A stretch of DNA of 64,000 nucleotides, from positions 144,552 to 208,551 of the forward strand of contig BPGJ01000003.1 of assembly GCA_026002975.1 (NCBI GenBank). Direction: 5' to 3'. Positions within the stretch are counted from its first letter, which is position 1. The number at the start of each line of letters is the position of its first letter. This DNA is from Acidimicrobiia bacterium (GTDB lineage Bacteria > Actinomycetota > Acidimicrobiia > Spongiisociales > ZC4RG35). The notes below the pieces were generated by a model, which made no database searches, was not told the origin of the DNA, and worked only from the letters and a program-made list of their open reading frames with translations. Below are positions 25,153 through 37,511 of the stretch, piece by piece. The position numbers and the translations under genes are program-made.

Positions 25153-25785
25153 GTGCTGTCCCGGGGGAGACTGGGCGAGGCGGTGGACACCCAGTTGAGG
25201 CGCCTGGTGGTGCGGTCCACCGGGGTGGCTCTCCTGGCGGTCGGGTTCATCCTGGTGGTGGCCTCCCGCAGTCCCCAGGTGAGACGGGGCCTCCTCGAGG
25301 GGCTGGTCGCTTTCACCCCTCGCCTGGTGGTTGGATTGGGGCTCTTCGTGGTGGCGCTGGTGTTGGGTCGGCTGACCGCGGCCCTCGTATTCGGTCACCT
25401 GCGGTCTCGATCGGCTGTCCTCGCCGCCCGGGTCAGGGCTCTCGTCTTCGCCGGGTGGGTGGTCATAGGACTGGTCCTGGCGCTCTCCCAGATGGGCGTC
25501 GACACCGGTGTGCTGCTCCTGCTGCTGGGCGGGCTGGTTGGGGCGATCGTTTTGGCGGTGGGGTTGAGCGTCGGTCTGGGAGCCCTCCCCCTGGCCCGCC
25601 AGATCGCGGCCGGCCGGCACGTCGAGGACCGGTTCCGAGCCGGTCAGTGGGTGCGGGTGGGGGAGATCGTCGGGCGGATCGAGCACCTGGGTTTGGCATC
25701 GGCCAGCATCGTCGGCGACGACGGTTCCCGCTGGGAGGTGCCATATCGACTGTTCCTAGGTCACGCCGTCGAGGTGCGGGACTGA
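25153..25785 (+). CDS. MscS-like membrane protein
   Basis: A 210-residue protein with four hydrophobic helices (about residues 20-140) followed by a short beta domain of the MscS type: FRAGQWVRVGEIVGRIEHLG, then DDGSRWEVPYRLFLGHAV. It lacks the large C-terminal vestibule of full MscS channels. The start is uncertain; the GTG at 25153 is the only usual start in this frame after the preceding gene. With the sigma gene and the divergent channel-like gene it forms a coherent membrane-stress locus. Confidence 0.6.
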   Translation: MLSRGRLGEAVDTQLRRLVVRSTGVALLAVGFILVVASRSPQVRRGLLEGLVAFTPRLVVGLGLFVVALVLGRLTAALVFGHLRSRSAVLAARVRALVFAGWVVIGLVLALSQMGVDTGVLLLLLGGLVGAIVLAVGLSVGLGALPLARQIAAGRHVEDRFRAGQWVRVGEIVGRIEHLGLASASIVGDDGSRWEVPYRLFLGHAVEVRD

Positions 25786-25789
25786 CGCC

Positions 25790-27055
25790 TTGGTCGAACT
25801 GACACCCGACGAGACAGCCATCCTCCAAGGCGAGCGCGGCCCCGGCCTGCAGTTCGCAGCCCGGATCGTCACCGCCGCGGCCCAGGCGGTCGGCGCGTCC
25901 CGGCTGGTCGAGATCACCCGGGCGCACGTGGACGGCTGCCTCTACCACGGCGTCGCCTCGTTGGACTTCGCCCGCCGCCTGGTCGAAGGCGGCGCCAGGG
26001 TGGCGGTTCCCACCACCCTCAACGTGGGCGGAGTGGACCTTCTCCACCCGGAGTTGTGGCGGGGCGAACCTGACCACGCTCGGGCCGCCGCGGAGCTGAT
26101 GGAGCTGTACGTAGCTCTCGGCTGCACCCCTACGTTCACCTGCGCGCCGTATCAGCTCGCCGACCGGCCGGGGCTGGGTGAGACGATCGCGTGGGCGGAG
26201 AGCAACGCCATCGTGTTCGCCAACTCGGTACTCGGCGCTCGCACCAACCGCAACGGCGACTTCCTCGACATCGCCTGTGCGCTCCTCGGAAAGGCCCCCT
26301 ACTACGGATTGCTGACCGACGAAGGGAGACGGGCCGAGGTGATGATCGACCTGTCGCCGGTGGGGGAGAGGATCCTCGCCTCCGATGGAGCCGCGGCCGT
26401 GGTCGGGCACCTGACGGGGTTGGTGGCCGGCGATCGGATCCCCCTACTGGTCGGCCTGCCTCCCGACGTCGGGGAGGACTACCTGAAAGCGGTGGGAGCG
26501 GCCGCCGCGTCATCTGGTTCCGTCGCGATGTTCCACGTCCTGGGGGTCACTCCCGAGGCGCCCGACGTCGAGACCGCCACCGGTGGCCGCCCCGTCGAGC
26601 GGGTGGTGTTCGATCGGGACGCCCTCATCGCAGCTCGGGACGACCTCGACAGCCGCACCGGCGACCGCCTCGGGGCGGTGGCGCTGGGTACCCCGCACTT
26701 CTCGCTCGAGGAGTTCCGACGGGCCGATCGGATCGTCAGGGAGGAGGGGATCCGCGTCCCTGACGGGTTCCCGATCTGGATCAACACCTCCCGAACCGTG
26801 TTGGAACAAGCCGAGTCGGAGGGTGTGACCCGGTCGCTGGTCGAGCAGGGAGCCAGGATCGTGGTCGACACCTGCACGTACGTGGCGCCGCTCATGGAGC
26901 CGGTCGACGGGGTGGTCATGACCAACTCCGGCAAGTGGGCCTTCTATGCCCCCTCGAATCTGGGAGTCGAGGTGGCGTTCGGCAGCCTACGGGAGTGTCT
27001 GGTCTCCGCCGGGCTGGGGAGGGTGTGGCGGGACCCGGAGGTGTGGGGTGCCTAG
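25790..27055 (+). CDS. Aconitase X large (catalytic) subunit
   Basis: A 421-residue AcnX catalytic domain protein (DUF521). Seen are HVDGCLYHG, VPTTLNVGGVDLLHPE, the TFTCAPYQLADRPGLGE segment, ESNAIVFANSVLGARTNRNGD and the C-terminal VDTCTYVAPL and TNSGKWAFYAP. Family members are iron-sulfur dehydratases: bacterial ones act on cis-3-hydroxyproline, archaeal ones on mevalonate 5-phosphate. The start is a TTG at 25790 just after the MscS-like stop. The small subunit follows with an eight-base overlap. The substrate cannot be read from sequence. Confidence 0.85.
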   Translation: MVELTPDETAILQGERGPGLQFAARIVTAAAQAVGASRLVEITRAHVDGCLYHGVASLDFARRLVEGGARVAVPTTLNVGGVDLLHPELWRGEPDHARAAAELMELYVALGCTPTFTCAPYQLADRPGLGETIAWAESNAIVFANSVLGARTNRNGDFLDIACALLGKAPYYGLLTDEGRRAEVMIDLSPVGERILASDGAAAVVGHLTGLVAGDRIPLLVGLPPDVGEDYLKAVGAAAASSGSVAMFHVLGVTPEAPDVETATGGRPVERVVFDRDALIAARDDLDSRTGDRLGAVALGTPHFSLEEFRRADRIVREEGIRVPDGFPIWINTSRTVLEQAESEGVTRSLVEQGARIVVDTCTYVAPLMEPVDGVVMTNSGKWAFYAPSNLGVEVAFGSLRECLVSAGLGRVWRDPEVWGA

Positions 27056-27458
27056 GTTTCGGGTCCTGTTCGCCGGCGAGGCCGAGGGTCCCCTGCTCCG
27101 CCTGTCCGAGCCGTTGTCGTTCTGGGGTGGATACGACCCGCACAGCGGTGAGATCGTCGATCGACGACACCCCGACCGGGGGGCCAGGGCCGCGGGGGCA
27201 GTCCTGGTCATGCCGGCCGCGCGAGGGTCGAGCTCCAGCTCCAGCGTGCTGGCCGAAGCCGCCCGATGCGGCAAGGCTCCCGCAGCGATCTTGCTGGGAG
27301 CCTCCGACCTGATCCTGCCGGTGGGCGCGGTGGTGGCAGACGAGCTGTACGGGGTTCGCATCCCCGTGCTGGTAGGCGAGGTCGACGGCCTCGGTTGGGA
27401 GAACGGCACGCCGGTGAAGGTCGGCCGAGACGGTACGGTGACTCAGGCCCGGCCGTAG
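27048..27458 (+). CDS. Aconitase X small (swivel) subunit
   Basis: A 136-residue DUF126 swivel domain. The start region FRVLFAGEAEGPLLRLSEPL, then FWGGYDPHSGEIVD, and the ARGSSSSSSVLAEAARCGKAPAAI loop carry the conserved serines of the active site. The GTG at 27048 overlaps the large subunit stop. In many bacteria the two AcnX parts are fused; here they are separate genes, as in archaea. Its end overlaps the convergent SDR gene by 16 bases. Confidence 0.85.
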   Translation: MPRFRVLFAGEAEGPLLRLSEPLSFWGGYDPHSGEIVDRRHPDRGARAAGAVLVMPAARGSSSSSSVLAEAARCGKAPAAILLGASDLILPVGAVVADELYGVRIPVLVGEVDGLGWENGTPVKVGRDGTVTQARP

Positions 27459-28150
27459 ACCTCGACGGTGGCTCCGTTCATCACCCCGGACTCGGGAGAC
27501 AGGAGGAACTCCGCCACCGCGGCGATCTCGTCGGGAGTCGGCCAGTTGACGTAGTCGGCGTATGGAAGCTCGGCCCGGGTAGCCGGCGTGTCGATCACCG
27601 AAGGCATCAGCACCGTGACCGAGACGTTCGACGGTTCGAGCTCCTGGGCGACGGTCTTGCCCAATGCGACCACCCCGGCCTTGGCCATGTTGAAGGCGGC
27701 CTGCCCCGGTGGCGTGTCGATCGCGGCCCGGCTGCCCACCAAGACGATCCGCCCGAAGTCGGCCTCCTTGAGATGGGGGATCGCGGCCCGCACCGTGTTG
27801 AACGCCGACCGGAGGTTGAGGTCGATCATCCGGTCGAAACGAACGTCGTCGGTGTCTTCGACGTCCCTGCCTCCCGCCCAACCCCCGACCAGGGCCGCGA
27901 GCCCGTGGAAAGGTCCCCAGGTCTCGGCCACTTCCTTCATGAAGCCGTTAACCGACTCCGGGTTGGTGGCGTCGACCCGCCTGAGCATGATCCGGTCCTC
28001 GTCGGTGCCGAACTCCTCTTCGAAACGGGTCGCTTCTTCGGGAAGCAGGTAGCTGACCGCCAGCCTCACGTCCCGACGGATCAGCCTGCGGCACAGGGCG
28101 GTGCCCAACCCGCCGGTTCCCCCGGTGATGACGATCGATCTCGGCTCCAC
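27443..28150 (-). CDS. SDR-family protein lacking the catalytic tyrosine
   Basis: A 235-residue short-chain dehydrogenase fold. The nucleotide-binding ITGGTGGLG and the catalytic-site serine (Ser140 in VLVGSRAA) are present, but the YxxxK motif reads FNMAK: Phe153 replaces the proton-donor tyrosine while Lys157 remains. The rest of the fold looks intact, so the protein may have lost dehydrogenase activity or gained a binding role. The codon is TTC, one base away from TAC. It faces the AcnX genes convergently, and no functional link is evident. Confidence 0.85.
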   Translation of the reverse strand: MEPRSIVITGGTGGLGTALCRRLIRRDVRLAVSYLLPEEATRFEEEFGTDEDRIMLRRVDATNPESVNGFMKEVAETWGPFHGLAALVGGWAGGRDVEDTDDVRFDRMIDLNLRSAFNTVRAAIPHLKEADFGRIVLVGSRAAIDTPPGQAAFNMAKAGVVALGKTVAQELEPSNVSVTVLMPSVIDTPATRAELPYADYVNWPTPDEIAAVAEFLLSPESGVMNGATVEVYGRA

Positions 28151-28245
28151 GACCCCACAGACTAACCCGCACTCCGGTCCCCGCCCGACATCGGCGGCCT
28201 TCCGCTGGTAGCGTCGACGAGGACCCGCGATCGAGGAGGAACCTG

Positions 28246-29454
28246 GTGGCGTCGATCACGTTCGAAGGTGTCGGCAAGGTCTATCCAGGGGGGACCCGGG
28301 CCATCTACGACGTCAACATCCACGTAGCCGACGGCGAGTTCGTCGTTTTGGTCGGTCCATCCGGGTGCGGCAAGTCGACCCTGCTGCGGATGGTGGCCGG
28401 CCTGGAAGAGGTGACCGAGGGGAAACTCAAGATCGGTGATCGGGTGGTCAACGACGTGCCTCCCAAAGATCGGGACATCGCGATGGTGTTCCAGAACTAC
28501 GCCCTCTATCCCCACATGACCGTGTTCGACAACATGGCGTTCGGGCTCAAACTCCGGAAGATGCCCAAGGACGAGATCGAGCGAAGGGTGCGGGAGGCTG
28601 CCAAGATCCTCGAGATCTCCGACCTCCTCGACCGGAAGCCCCGGGCGTTGTCCGGCGGCCAGAGGCAGAGGGTCGCCATGGGGAGGGCCATCGTCAGGGA
28701 GCCATCGGCATTCTTGATGGACGAGCCCCTCTCCAACCTGGACGCCAAGCTGAGGGTGCAGATGAGGGCCGAACTGGGGCTTCTCCACTCCAAGCTGGGC
28801 ACCACCACTCTGTACGTCACCCACGACCAGGTCGAGGCGATGACCATGGGAGACAGGGTGGCCGTGCTCCGCAAGATCACCGGCGAGGTGTCCAACCTCC
28901 AGCAGATCGACACTCCCCGTGTGCTCTACGACGACCCGGCCAACATGTTCGTCGCCGGGTTCATCGGCTCGCCATCCATGAACTTCGTGTATGGACGGGT
29001 AGAAGGAGAGGGGGACAGAACCTACGCGGTGTTCGCCGATCATCGGGTGCTGATCGACCCGAAGAGGCTCGCCGAGAGGCCCGGCCTCGCCCACTTCAAG
29101 GGCAAGGAGATCGTCTTGGGGATGCGGCCCGAGAGCTTCGAGATCTCCACTGCCGTGCCCGAGAGCGAGGCGATCGAGGGACGCACCATCGAAGTGGACG
29201 TCGACCTGGTGGAACAGCTCGGTTCGGAAGCCTTCGTGCACTTCACCAAGCCGGTACGACCCGTGATCACACCCGACATCCGGGAGCTGCTCGAAGACGA
29301 AGGCGCCGACGTCAGCGAGCTGGGAAAGGAGACCAAGTTCACTGCCCGCGTCAACCCCGACTACGCGCCCCGGGACGGGGACCGGGTGAAGCTGGTGGTC
29401 AACACCGAGAAGCTCCACTTCTTCGATCCCGACACCGGCAACGTCATCAAATAG
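28246..29454 (+). CDS. ABC transporter ATP-binding protein, MalK/UgpC type
   Basis: A 402-residue ATPase of the carbohydrate-import class. Walker [11 protein letters not shown]-loop [11 protein letters not shown], signature [14 protein letters not shown], Walker [14 protein letters not shown] and the H-loop YVTHDQ are complete. The C-terminal OB-type regulatory domain (about residues 240-400) includes GMRPESFE. No permease or binding protein lies nearby, so it probably serves several importers, as MsmK-type ATPases do. GGAGGA precedes the GTG start. Confidence 0.92.
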   Translation: MASITFEGVGKVYPGGTRAIYDVNIHVADGEFVVLVGPSGCGKSTLLRMVAGLEEVTEGKLKIGDRVVNDVPPKDRDIAMVFQNYALYPHMTVFDNMAFGLKLRKMPKDEIERRVREAAKILEISDLLDRKPRALSGGQRQRVAMGRAIVREPSAFLMDEPLSNLDAKLRVQMRAELGLLHSKLGTTTLYVTHDQVEAMTMGDRVAVLRKITGEVSNLQQIDTPRVLYDDPANMFVAGFIGSPSMNFVYGRVEGEGDRTYAVFADHRVLIDPKRLAERPGLAHFKGKEIVLGMRPESFEISTAVPESEAIEGRTIEVDVDLVEQLGSEAFVHFTKPVRPVITPDIRELLEDEGADVSELGKETKFTARVNPDYAPRDGDRVKLVVNTEKLHFFDPDTGNVIK

Positions 29455-29507
29455 GACGGAAGCCGGGTCCCGTCAGGTGCGCTAGGGTCCGGTCGACGAG
29501 CTGACCC

Positions 29508-30779
29508 ATGATCGACCCACGACCACTCGACGCAACAGATCCCGAAGTCGCCGACCTGATCAGACGAGACCTGATCAGGCAGAACACCCACATCCACCTG
29601 ATCGCCTCCGAGAACTTCGCCTCCCCGGCGGTGATGGCGGCGTCCGGTTCGGTCTTCACCAACAAATACGCCGAGGGGTACCCAGGGCGCAGATACTACG
29701 AAGGCTGCGAGATCGTCGACGAGGTCGAGCGCCTCGCCATCGAGCGGGCCAAGAGGCTCTTCGGCGCCGACCACGCCAACGTGCAGCCCCACTCCGGAGC
29801 CCAGGCCAACATGGCCGTCTACCTTGCTCTGCTGGAGCCGGGGGACACGGTGCTCGGGATGAGGCTCGACCAGGGTGGGCATCTGACTCACGGATCCCCG
29901 GTCAACTTCAGCGGCCGCTACTACGAGTTCGTCGCCTATGGGGTGGATCCCGACACCGAGCTGGTCGACATGGAGCAGGTCCGGGACTTGGCCCGGCGGC
30001 ACCGGCCGAAGATCCTGCTCGCCGGGTACTCGGCCTACTCCAGGCTGCTCGACTACGCCGCGTTCAGGGAGATCGCCGACGAGGTCGGGGCGGTCCTGGT
30101 CGTCGACGCGGCCCACTTCATCGGTCTGGTGGCGGGAAAGGCCTATCCGAACCCGGTTGAGTACGCCGACATCGTCACCGCCACCACCCACAAGGCCCTG
30201 CGAGGTCCCCGCGGGGGGCTGATCCTGTGCCGGGAGGAGTACGCGGCTGCGATCGACAAGGCGGTGTTCCCCGGAGGGCAGGGTGGACCGCTCGTCAATC
30301 AGATCGCAGCCAAGGCGGTGTGTTTCCACGAGGCTTCCACCCCCGAGTTCCAGGCCTACGCCCGGCAGGTGGTCGCCAATGCCCGGGCCATGGCCGATCG
30401 GATGCAGGCGGAGGGGGTGCGGGTGGTCTCGGGCGGCACCGACAACCACCTGTTCCTGGTCGATCTGCGTTCGGTCGACCCCGAACTGACAGGCCGCGAT
30501 GCAGCTCGACTCCTCTACCGGCTGGGTATCACCCTGAACTTCAACACCATCCCCTACGACCCGCGGCCGCCTTTCAAGGCGAGCGGCCTGCGCATCGGAA
30601 CCCCGGCGATGACCACCCAGGGGATGCGGGAGCCGGAGGCCGAGGAGGTGGCAGCCCTGATCGCTCGTGCCCTCCACCAGAGGGAAGACGAGGTGGCGCT
30701 CAAGGAGATCGGCGATCGTGTGGCGGAGCTGGCAGCCGCGCACCCTCCCTATCCGGTCGGCTTCGCCGGTTGGGCCTGA
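29508..30779 (+). CDS. glyA: Serine hydroxymethyltransferase
   Basis: Interconverts serine and glycine with tetrahydrofolate, the main source of one-carbon units. Family motifs: [43 protein letters not shown], and the PLP lysine in [13 protein letters not shown] (Ala where most have Thr after the Lys). The 423-residue length is normal. It stands in front of the ATP synthase operon. Confidence 0.95.
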   Translation: MIDPRPLDATDPEVADLIRRDLIRQNTHIHLIASENFASPAVMAASGSVFTNKYAEGYPGRRYYEGCEIVDEVERLAIERAKRLFGADHANVQPHSGAQANMAVYLALLEPGDTVLGMRLDQGGHLTHGSPVNFSGRYYEFVAYGVDPDTELVDMEQVRDLARRHRPKILLAGYSAYSRLLDYAAFREIADEVGAVLVVDAAHFIGLVAGKAYPNPVEYADIVTATTHKALRGPRGGLILCREEYAAAIDKAVFPGGQGGPLVNQIAAKAVCFHEASTPEFQAYARQVVANARAMADRMQAEGVRVVSGGTDNHLFLVDLRSVDPELTGRDAARLLYRLGITLNFNTIPYDPRPPFKASGLRIGTPAMTTQGMREPEAEEVAALIARALHQREDEVALKEIGDRVAELAAAHPPYPVGFAGWA

Positions 30780-30862
30780 TGGGCAACCCGAGCGGCGATC
30801 CGCTTTGCCCGGAGGCGCGCCGGGACATAGACTTCGTGACAGATTTCACAAAGCCGCTCGCC

Positions 30863-31087
30863 ATGCATGAGACCCCCCATCGCCAAATCACCGCCGCCGT
30901 ATCCGAGGGATGGGTGGCGGGAAGTGCCCTCTTCGGTTCGATCGTCTCCGGCACCCTGCTCGGCTACCTGGCCGACGCCTGGCTCGGCACCGACCCTTGG
31001 CTGGTGGTGACCGGGGTGGTCCTGGGTTCGTACTCGGGTTTCCTCCGGGTGTGGCATCACTCACGAAAGATGGAGAGTCGTCGATGA
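30863..31087 (+). CDS. AtpZ-like small membrane protein of the ATP synthase operon
   Basis: A 74-residue protein with two hydrophobic helices (about 14-35 and 44-62) around GTLLGYLADAWLG, the pattern of AtpZ/AtpI-type proteins that precede F-type ATP synthase genes and assist ion supply or ring assembly. The ATG at 30863 is chosen; a longer in-frame reading from 30779 would run through a possible promoter (TTGCCC, 17 bases, TAGACT). Its stop overlaps the next gene as ATGA. Confidence 0.65.
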   Translation: MHETPHRQITAAVSEGWVAGSALFGSIVSGTLLGYLADAWLGTDPWLVVTGVVLGSYSGFLRVWHHSRKMESRR

Positions 31088-31485
31088 CCGTCCCGGTCGA
31101 GACCATCCTGGCTCGCAACACCGCCCGCCGGGCGGTCTGGGTGGGTCCCCTCCTGGTGGTGGGGTTCTGGGTGGCCCGGGGATGGGTGGGCGCCTGGTCG
31201 GCCGCCTTCGCGGTCGGGCTGGTGGTCGTCAACTTTTGGCTGGCTGGAGCCATGCTCAGCCTGGCGATCAAGCTCGGCTTGGCCGTGTACCATGCCGCCG
31301 CCCTGTTCGGGTTCTTCCTCCGCCTTGCGCTGGTGGTCGGGGTGGTCGTCCTGGTCGCCGCGCTGGTAGAGGTGGATCGCCCGGCGTTTGGAATCTCGGC
31401 GGTGATCGCGTATATGGTGCTGCTCACCGCCGAAGCAGTGTCGGTCGCACGCGGGAGAGAAAGGGAGCTGGATTGGGTTCGATGA
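31084..31485 (+). CDS. atpI: AtpI-like ATP synthase accessory protein
   Basis: A 133-residue membrane protein with four hydrophobic helices, fitting the ATP synthase subunit I (AtpI) family that helps assemble the c-ring. The polar residues are few and there is no soluble domain. It overlaps both neighbours (four bases at each end), so it is tightly coupled to atpB. Two AtpZ/AtpI-type genes in a row is a known arrangement. Confidence 0.7.
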   Translation: MTVPVETILARNTARRAVWVGPLLVVGFWVARGWVGAWSAAFAVGLVVVNFWLAGAMLSLAIKLGLAVYHAAALFGFFLRLALVVGVVVLVAALVEVDRPAFGISAVIAYMVLLTAEAVSVARGRERELDWVR

Positions 31486-32300
31486 TCTTCACACGGCTGA
31501 TCGCCGCCCCCCTGGCGGTGGAGGAATGCGACTACGTCAACCAGCCGGTGTGCGCTCCTGAGAACGTCGCCGAGCTGTTCGTCCTCCCGCCCATCTTCGG
31601 CCAGGTGAACAGGACGATCATCCTCATGTTCCTCGCGGCTCTGATCGTGGTCGCGGTGCTGTATGTCGCCTACCGGAGGCCCCGGTTGGTGCCCACCAAG
31701 TTCCAAGCCGCGGTCGACGCCCTCGTGTCGTTCGTGAGGGACGACGTAGCGGTCGGCATCATCGGTCCCGAAGGTGCGAAGTACTTCCCATACCTGTTGT
31801 CGCTGTTCATGTTCATCCTGGTCGGCAACCTGTTCGAGATCACCCCGCTGGTGAACTTCCCCATAACCTCCCGGATGGCGATCCCCTTCTTCCTCTCCCT
31901 GCTCACCTGGTTCATCTTCGTCGGGGTGGGCGTCCGCAAACACGGGATCTCCTATTTCACCCATCTGGCCTGGCCTCCGGGGGTGCCCACGGCCCTGAAA
32001 CCTCTCGTGGGGATCATCGAGCTGGTTTCGACCCTGCTGGTCAGACCCTTCTCGCTGGCGGTTCGGCTCTTCGCCAACCTGGTGGCCGGTCACGTCATGC
32101 TCAGCCTCCTCCTGGTCACCGGGGTGGTGTTCGTGGCCAACATCGGCGAGATCGGGGTCAAGGGGGCGGCCGGCGTCCTGTGGTTCGCTCTCGGGGTTGG
32201 GATCTTCGTGTTCGAGATCCTCGTCACCGTGCTCCAGGCTTACATCTTCACCCTCTTGTCCGCCGTCTACATCGAGTCTTCGATCCATGTCGAACACTGA
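31482..32300 (+). CDS. atpB: ATP synthase F0 subunit a
   Basis: The stator channel subunit that passes protons to the c-ring. The 272-residue membrane protein contains the essential arginine in LVRPFSLAVRLFANLVAGH and the C-terminal LQAYIFTLLSAVYI helix. I report the ATG at 31482; an in-frame TTG at 31473 has a better-spaced AGGGAG and cannot be excluded. Confidence 0.93.
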   Translation: MIFTRLIAAPLAVEECDYVNQPVCAPENVAELFVLPPIFGQVNRTIILMFLAALIVVAVLYVAYRRPRLVPTKFQAAVDALVSFVRDDVAVGIIGPEGAKYFPYLLSLFMFILVGNLFEITPLVNFPITSRMAIPFFLSLLTWFIFVGVGVRKHGISYFTHLAWPPGVPTALKPLVGIIELVSTLLVRPFSLAVRLFANLVAGHVMLSLLLVTGVVFVANIGEIGVKGAAGVLWFALGVGIFVFEILVTVLQAYIFTLLSAVYIESSIHVEH

Positions 32301-33130
<830 letters not shown>

Positions 33131-33132
33131 GG

Positions 33133-33663
33133 ATGTCGGACCGTCTGGACGGGTACGCATCCGCCGCCTTCGAACTGGCCAAGGCCGAGGGCGAGCTGCC
33201 CCGGGTGGAACGAGAGCTGTTCGGGCTCGCCCAGGCTCTGGACCGATCACCCGAACTCCGCAACACCCTGTCCGACCCGCGGCTGCCCCGGGACCGGAAA
33301 CAGGCGATCGTCGACGACCTGATCGGCCGGCGAGCCTCGGAAGTCACCGTGGCCATCGTCGACATGCTCCTCACCCTCGGACACATCACCGACCTGCCCG
33401 AACTGGCCGAACGTCTCTCGCAGCGGATGGCGGCGTCCCAGGGCAAGGAGCTGGCGGAAGTCCGGACGGCAGTGCCCCTCGACGACGACACGCTCCGCCG
33501 CCTCGCCGAGGCCCTCGAGCGGCAGGTGGGTAGGCCGGTGGAGGTGAGGACCATCGTCGACCCGAGCATCATCGGCGGGGTGGTGGCCCGGGTCGGTGAC
33601 GTCGTCATCGACGGATCGGTCAAGCGTCGGCTCGAAGCCATCCGCCAGATGTTGACGGCATAG
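33133..33663 (+). CDS. atpH: ATP synthase F1 subunit delta
   Basis: The 176-residue stalk-cap subunit: helical N-terminal domain beginning [13 protein letters not shown] and the C-terminal beta part with [19 protein letters not shown], the signature that contacts subunit b. It follows atpF by two bases. Confidence 0.94.
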   Translation: MSDRLDGYASAAFELAKAEGELPRVERELFGLAQALDRSPELRNTLSDPRLPRDRKQAIVDDLIGRRASEVTVAIVDMLLTLGHITDLPELAERLSQRMAASQGKELAEVRTAVPLDDDTLRRLAEALERQVGRPVEVRTIVDPSIIGGVVARVGDVVIDGSVKRRLEAIRQMLTA

Positions 33664-33671
33664 GAGGACCC

Positions 33672-35198
33672 ATGGCCGAACTCACCATTTCCGCTCACGA
33701 CATAGCCGAGGCCCTTCGCAAGAACCTGGAAGGGTGGGAGCCCACCGTCGCCAAGGAGACGGTCGGCTACGTCGCTTCGATCGCCGACGGCGTCGCCCGA
33801 GTCAAGGGGCTCCCAAACGCGGCCGCTTCGGAGCTGCTCGAGTTCCCGGGTGGGTTGCTGGGAGTGGCTCTCAACCTCGACGAGGACTCCATCGGTGCGG
33901 TGTTGATGGGCGACTACTTCCATGTCGAAGAGGGTGATCCGGTGCGGCAGACCGGTCGAGTCCTCGACATCATCGTCGGCGACGAACTCCTCGGCCGGGT
34001 GATAGACCCGCTGGGCAACCCCCTCGACGGCAAGGGTCCCATCAACGCCAAGCAGAGGCGGCGCCTCGAGGTGCAGGCCCCCAGCGTCGTCCAGCGGAAA
34101 CCCGTCCACGAACCCCTCCAGACCGGGATCAAGGCGATCGACGCGATGACCCCGATCGGGCGGGGTCAGCGGGAGCTGATCATCGGCGACCGGCAGACCG
34201 GCAAGACCGCCATCGCGGTGGACACCATCATCAACCAGAAGGGCCAGGGCGTGAAGTGCGTCTACGTGGCCATCGGTCAGAAGGCGTCCACCGTGGCCGA
34301 GGTGGTCGACGCCTTGGAGAGGCACGGGGCGATGGAATACACCGTGGTGGTCAACGCCTCGGCGGCCGCCCCGGCAGCCCTCCAGATGTATGCCCCCTAC
34401 GCGGGTTCCGCCATCGGGCAGCACTGGATGTACAACGGCGAGCACGCCTTGATCATCTTCGACGACCTCTCCAAACAGGCGGTCGCCTATCGGGAGATCT
34501 CCCTCCTCCTGAGGCGGCCCCCCGGGCGGGAGGCTTATCCGGGTGACGTCTTCTACCTCCACTCCCGGCTGCTGGAGCGCTGCGCCAAGCTCAACGACGA
34601 GCTGGGAGCGGGTTCCCTCACCGGGCTGCCCATCGTCGAGACCAAGGCGGGTGACGTGTCGGCCTACATCCCGACCAACGTCATCTCGATCACCGACGGC
34701 CAGATCTACCTGGAGACCGACCTCTTCTACTCCGGGGTGCGCCCTGCGATCAACGCCGGCATCTCGGTCTCCAGGGTGGGTGGTGCCGCTCAGATCAAGG
34801 CGATGAAGAAGGTGGCTGGTCCTCTGCGGATCAACCTGGCCCAATACCGGGAGCTGGAGGCCTTCGCCCAGTTCGGATCCGAGCTAGACGCCACCTCGGC
34901 CGCCCAGCTCGCCCGGGGTGCACGGGTCGTGGAGGTGCTGAAGCAGCCCCAATTCCGGCCCGTGCCGGTGGAGGAACAGGTGCTGGCCATCTACGCAGTC
35001 ACCAACGGCTACATGGACGACATCCCGGTGGCCGAGGTCCAGCGGTTCGAGCTCGAGCTGCGGGACTACTTCCGGACTCGTCACGGAGACCTGCTCGACC
35101 ACATCCGCACCACCGGGGACCTCCCCGACACCGAGGCCCTGGATCGGGCGATAGCCGGCTTCGTCGAGACTTTCCAGAGCGAGGAGGAGGGGGTCTGA
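33672..35198 (+). CDS. atpA: ATP synthase F1 subunit alpha
   Basis: Non-catalytic nucleotide-binding subunit, 508 residues. The P-loop GDRQTGKT, the [20 protein letters not shown] region and the C-terminal helical domain are complete. TAGGAGGACC directly precedes the ATG. Confidence 0.97.
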   Translation: MAELTISAHDIAEALRKNLEGWEPTVAKETVGYVASIADGVARVKGLPNAAASELLEFPGGLLGVALNLDEDSIGAVLMGDYFHVEEGDPVRQTGRVLDIIVGDELLGRVIDPLGNPLDGKGPINAKQRRRLEVQAPSVVQRKPVHEPLQTGIKAIDAMTPIGRGQRELIIGDRQTGKTAIAVDTIINQKGQGVKCVYVAIGQKASTVAEVVDALERHGAMEYTVVVNASAAAPAALQMYAPYAGSAIGQHWMYNGEHALIIFDDLSKQAVAYREISLLLRRPPGREAYPGDVFYLHSRLLERCAKLNDELGAGSLTGLPIVETKAGDVSAYIPTNVISITDGQIYLETDLFYSGVRPAINAGISVSRVGGAAQIKAMKKVAGPLRINLAQYRELEAFAQFGSELDATSAAQLARGARVVEVLKQPQFRPVPVEEQVLAIYAVTNGYMDDIPVAEVQRFELELRDYFRTRHGDLLDHIRTTGDLPDTEALDRAIAGFVETFQSEEEGV

Positions 35199-36080
35199 GT
35201 GGCGTCGGCTGAGCTCCGGCAGATCCGACGCCGGATCTCTTCGGTCCAGGCGACCAAGAAGATCACCCGCGCCATGGAGCTGATCGCGGCCAGCCGGATC
35301 GTCAAGGCCCAGGCCCGGGTACGGCAGGCCACACCCTACGTGGAGAAGCTGGTCGAGGTGATCCGCAACGTGAGCAGGGCGACCGGTGGTGCCTCCCACC
35401 TCCTGTTGGAGCGGCGGCCCGTCCGGACCGTCGGGGTGGTGGTGGTGAGCTCCGACCGGGGGCTCGCCGGCTCGTACAACGCCAACGTGATCCGGCTGGC
35501 CGAGGCCAACATGATCGACCACCGCCGCCGGGGAGCCGAAGTGGTGCTCTACGTGGTGGGGAAGAAGGCCCAGACCTATTTCCGGTTCCGGGGCTGGCAG
35601 ATCGAGCGGGCCTTCCTGGGGGTCACCGACACCCCGGGCTACGGTGATGCCAGGGCAGTCGCCAACCTGGTGATGGATGCTTTCGCCACCGGAGAGGTCG
35701 ACGCGGTGGAGGTGTACTACACCCGTTTCGTGTCGGCCCTGAACCAGCTGGCGACCCGCATGGAGCTGCTACCCATCTCCCCGCCCGAAGACGGCGAAGA
35801 GGCGGCCGCCATCGCCTACTCGTACGAACCGTCCCCCGAGGAGATCCTGAACCGGATACTCCCCCGGTATGTGGAGGCGGGACTGTTCGGAGCCCTGCTC
35901 GAGTCGTCCGCATCCGAACACGCCTCCCGCCAGCGGGCGATGAAGGCCGCCACCGACAACGCCAACGAACTGGTGAAGGTGTTGACCAGGATCGCCAACC
36001 AGGCCAGACAGGCGGAGATCACCACCGAGATCGCCGAGATCGTCGGTGGTGCGGAAGCATTGACGGGAAGCTACGAGTAG
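35199..36080 (+). CDS. atpG: ATP synthase F1 subunit gamma
   Basis: Central rotor shaft, 293 residues. N-terminal coiled helix RQIRRRISSVQATKKITRAM and the C-terminal partner helix SRQRAMKAATDNANELV are diagnostic. It starts with GTG directly after the atpA stop. Confidence 0.96.
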   Translation: MASAELRQIRRRISSVQATKKITRAMELIAASRIVKAQARVRQATPYVEKLVEVIRNVSRATGGASHLLLERRPVRTVGVVVVSSDRGLAGSYNANVIRLAEANMIDHRRRGAEVVLYVVGKKAQTYFRFRGWQIERAFLGVTDTPGYGDARAVANLVMDAFATGEVDAVEVYYTRFVSALNQLATRMELLPISPPEDGEEAAAIAYSYEPSPEEILNRILPRYVEAGLFGALLESSASEHASRQRAMKAATDNANELVKVLTRIANQARQAEITTEIAEIVGGAEALTGSYE

Positions 36081-36086
36081 GAGTGA

Positions 36087-37510
<1,424 letters not shown>

Positions 37511-37511
<1 letters not shown>

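Noticed and set aside
30804..30833. Promoter of the ATP synthase operon (TTGCCC-17-TAGACT)
   Set aside because: Spacing is right but both boxes are only moderate matches; it is mentioned with the AtpZ-like gene and not listed as a feature.
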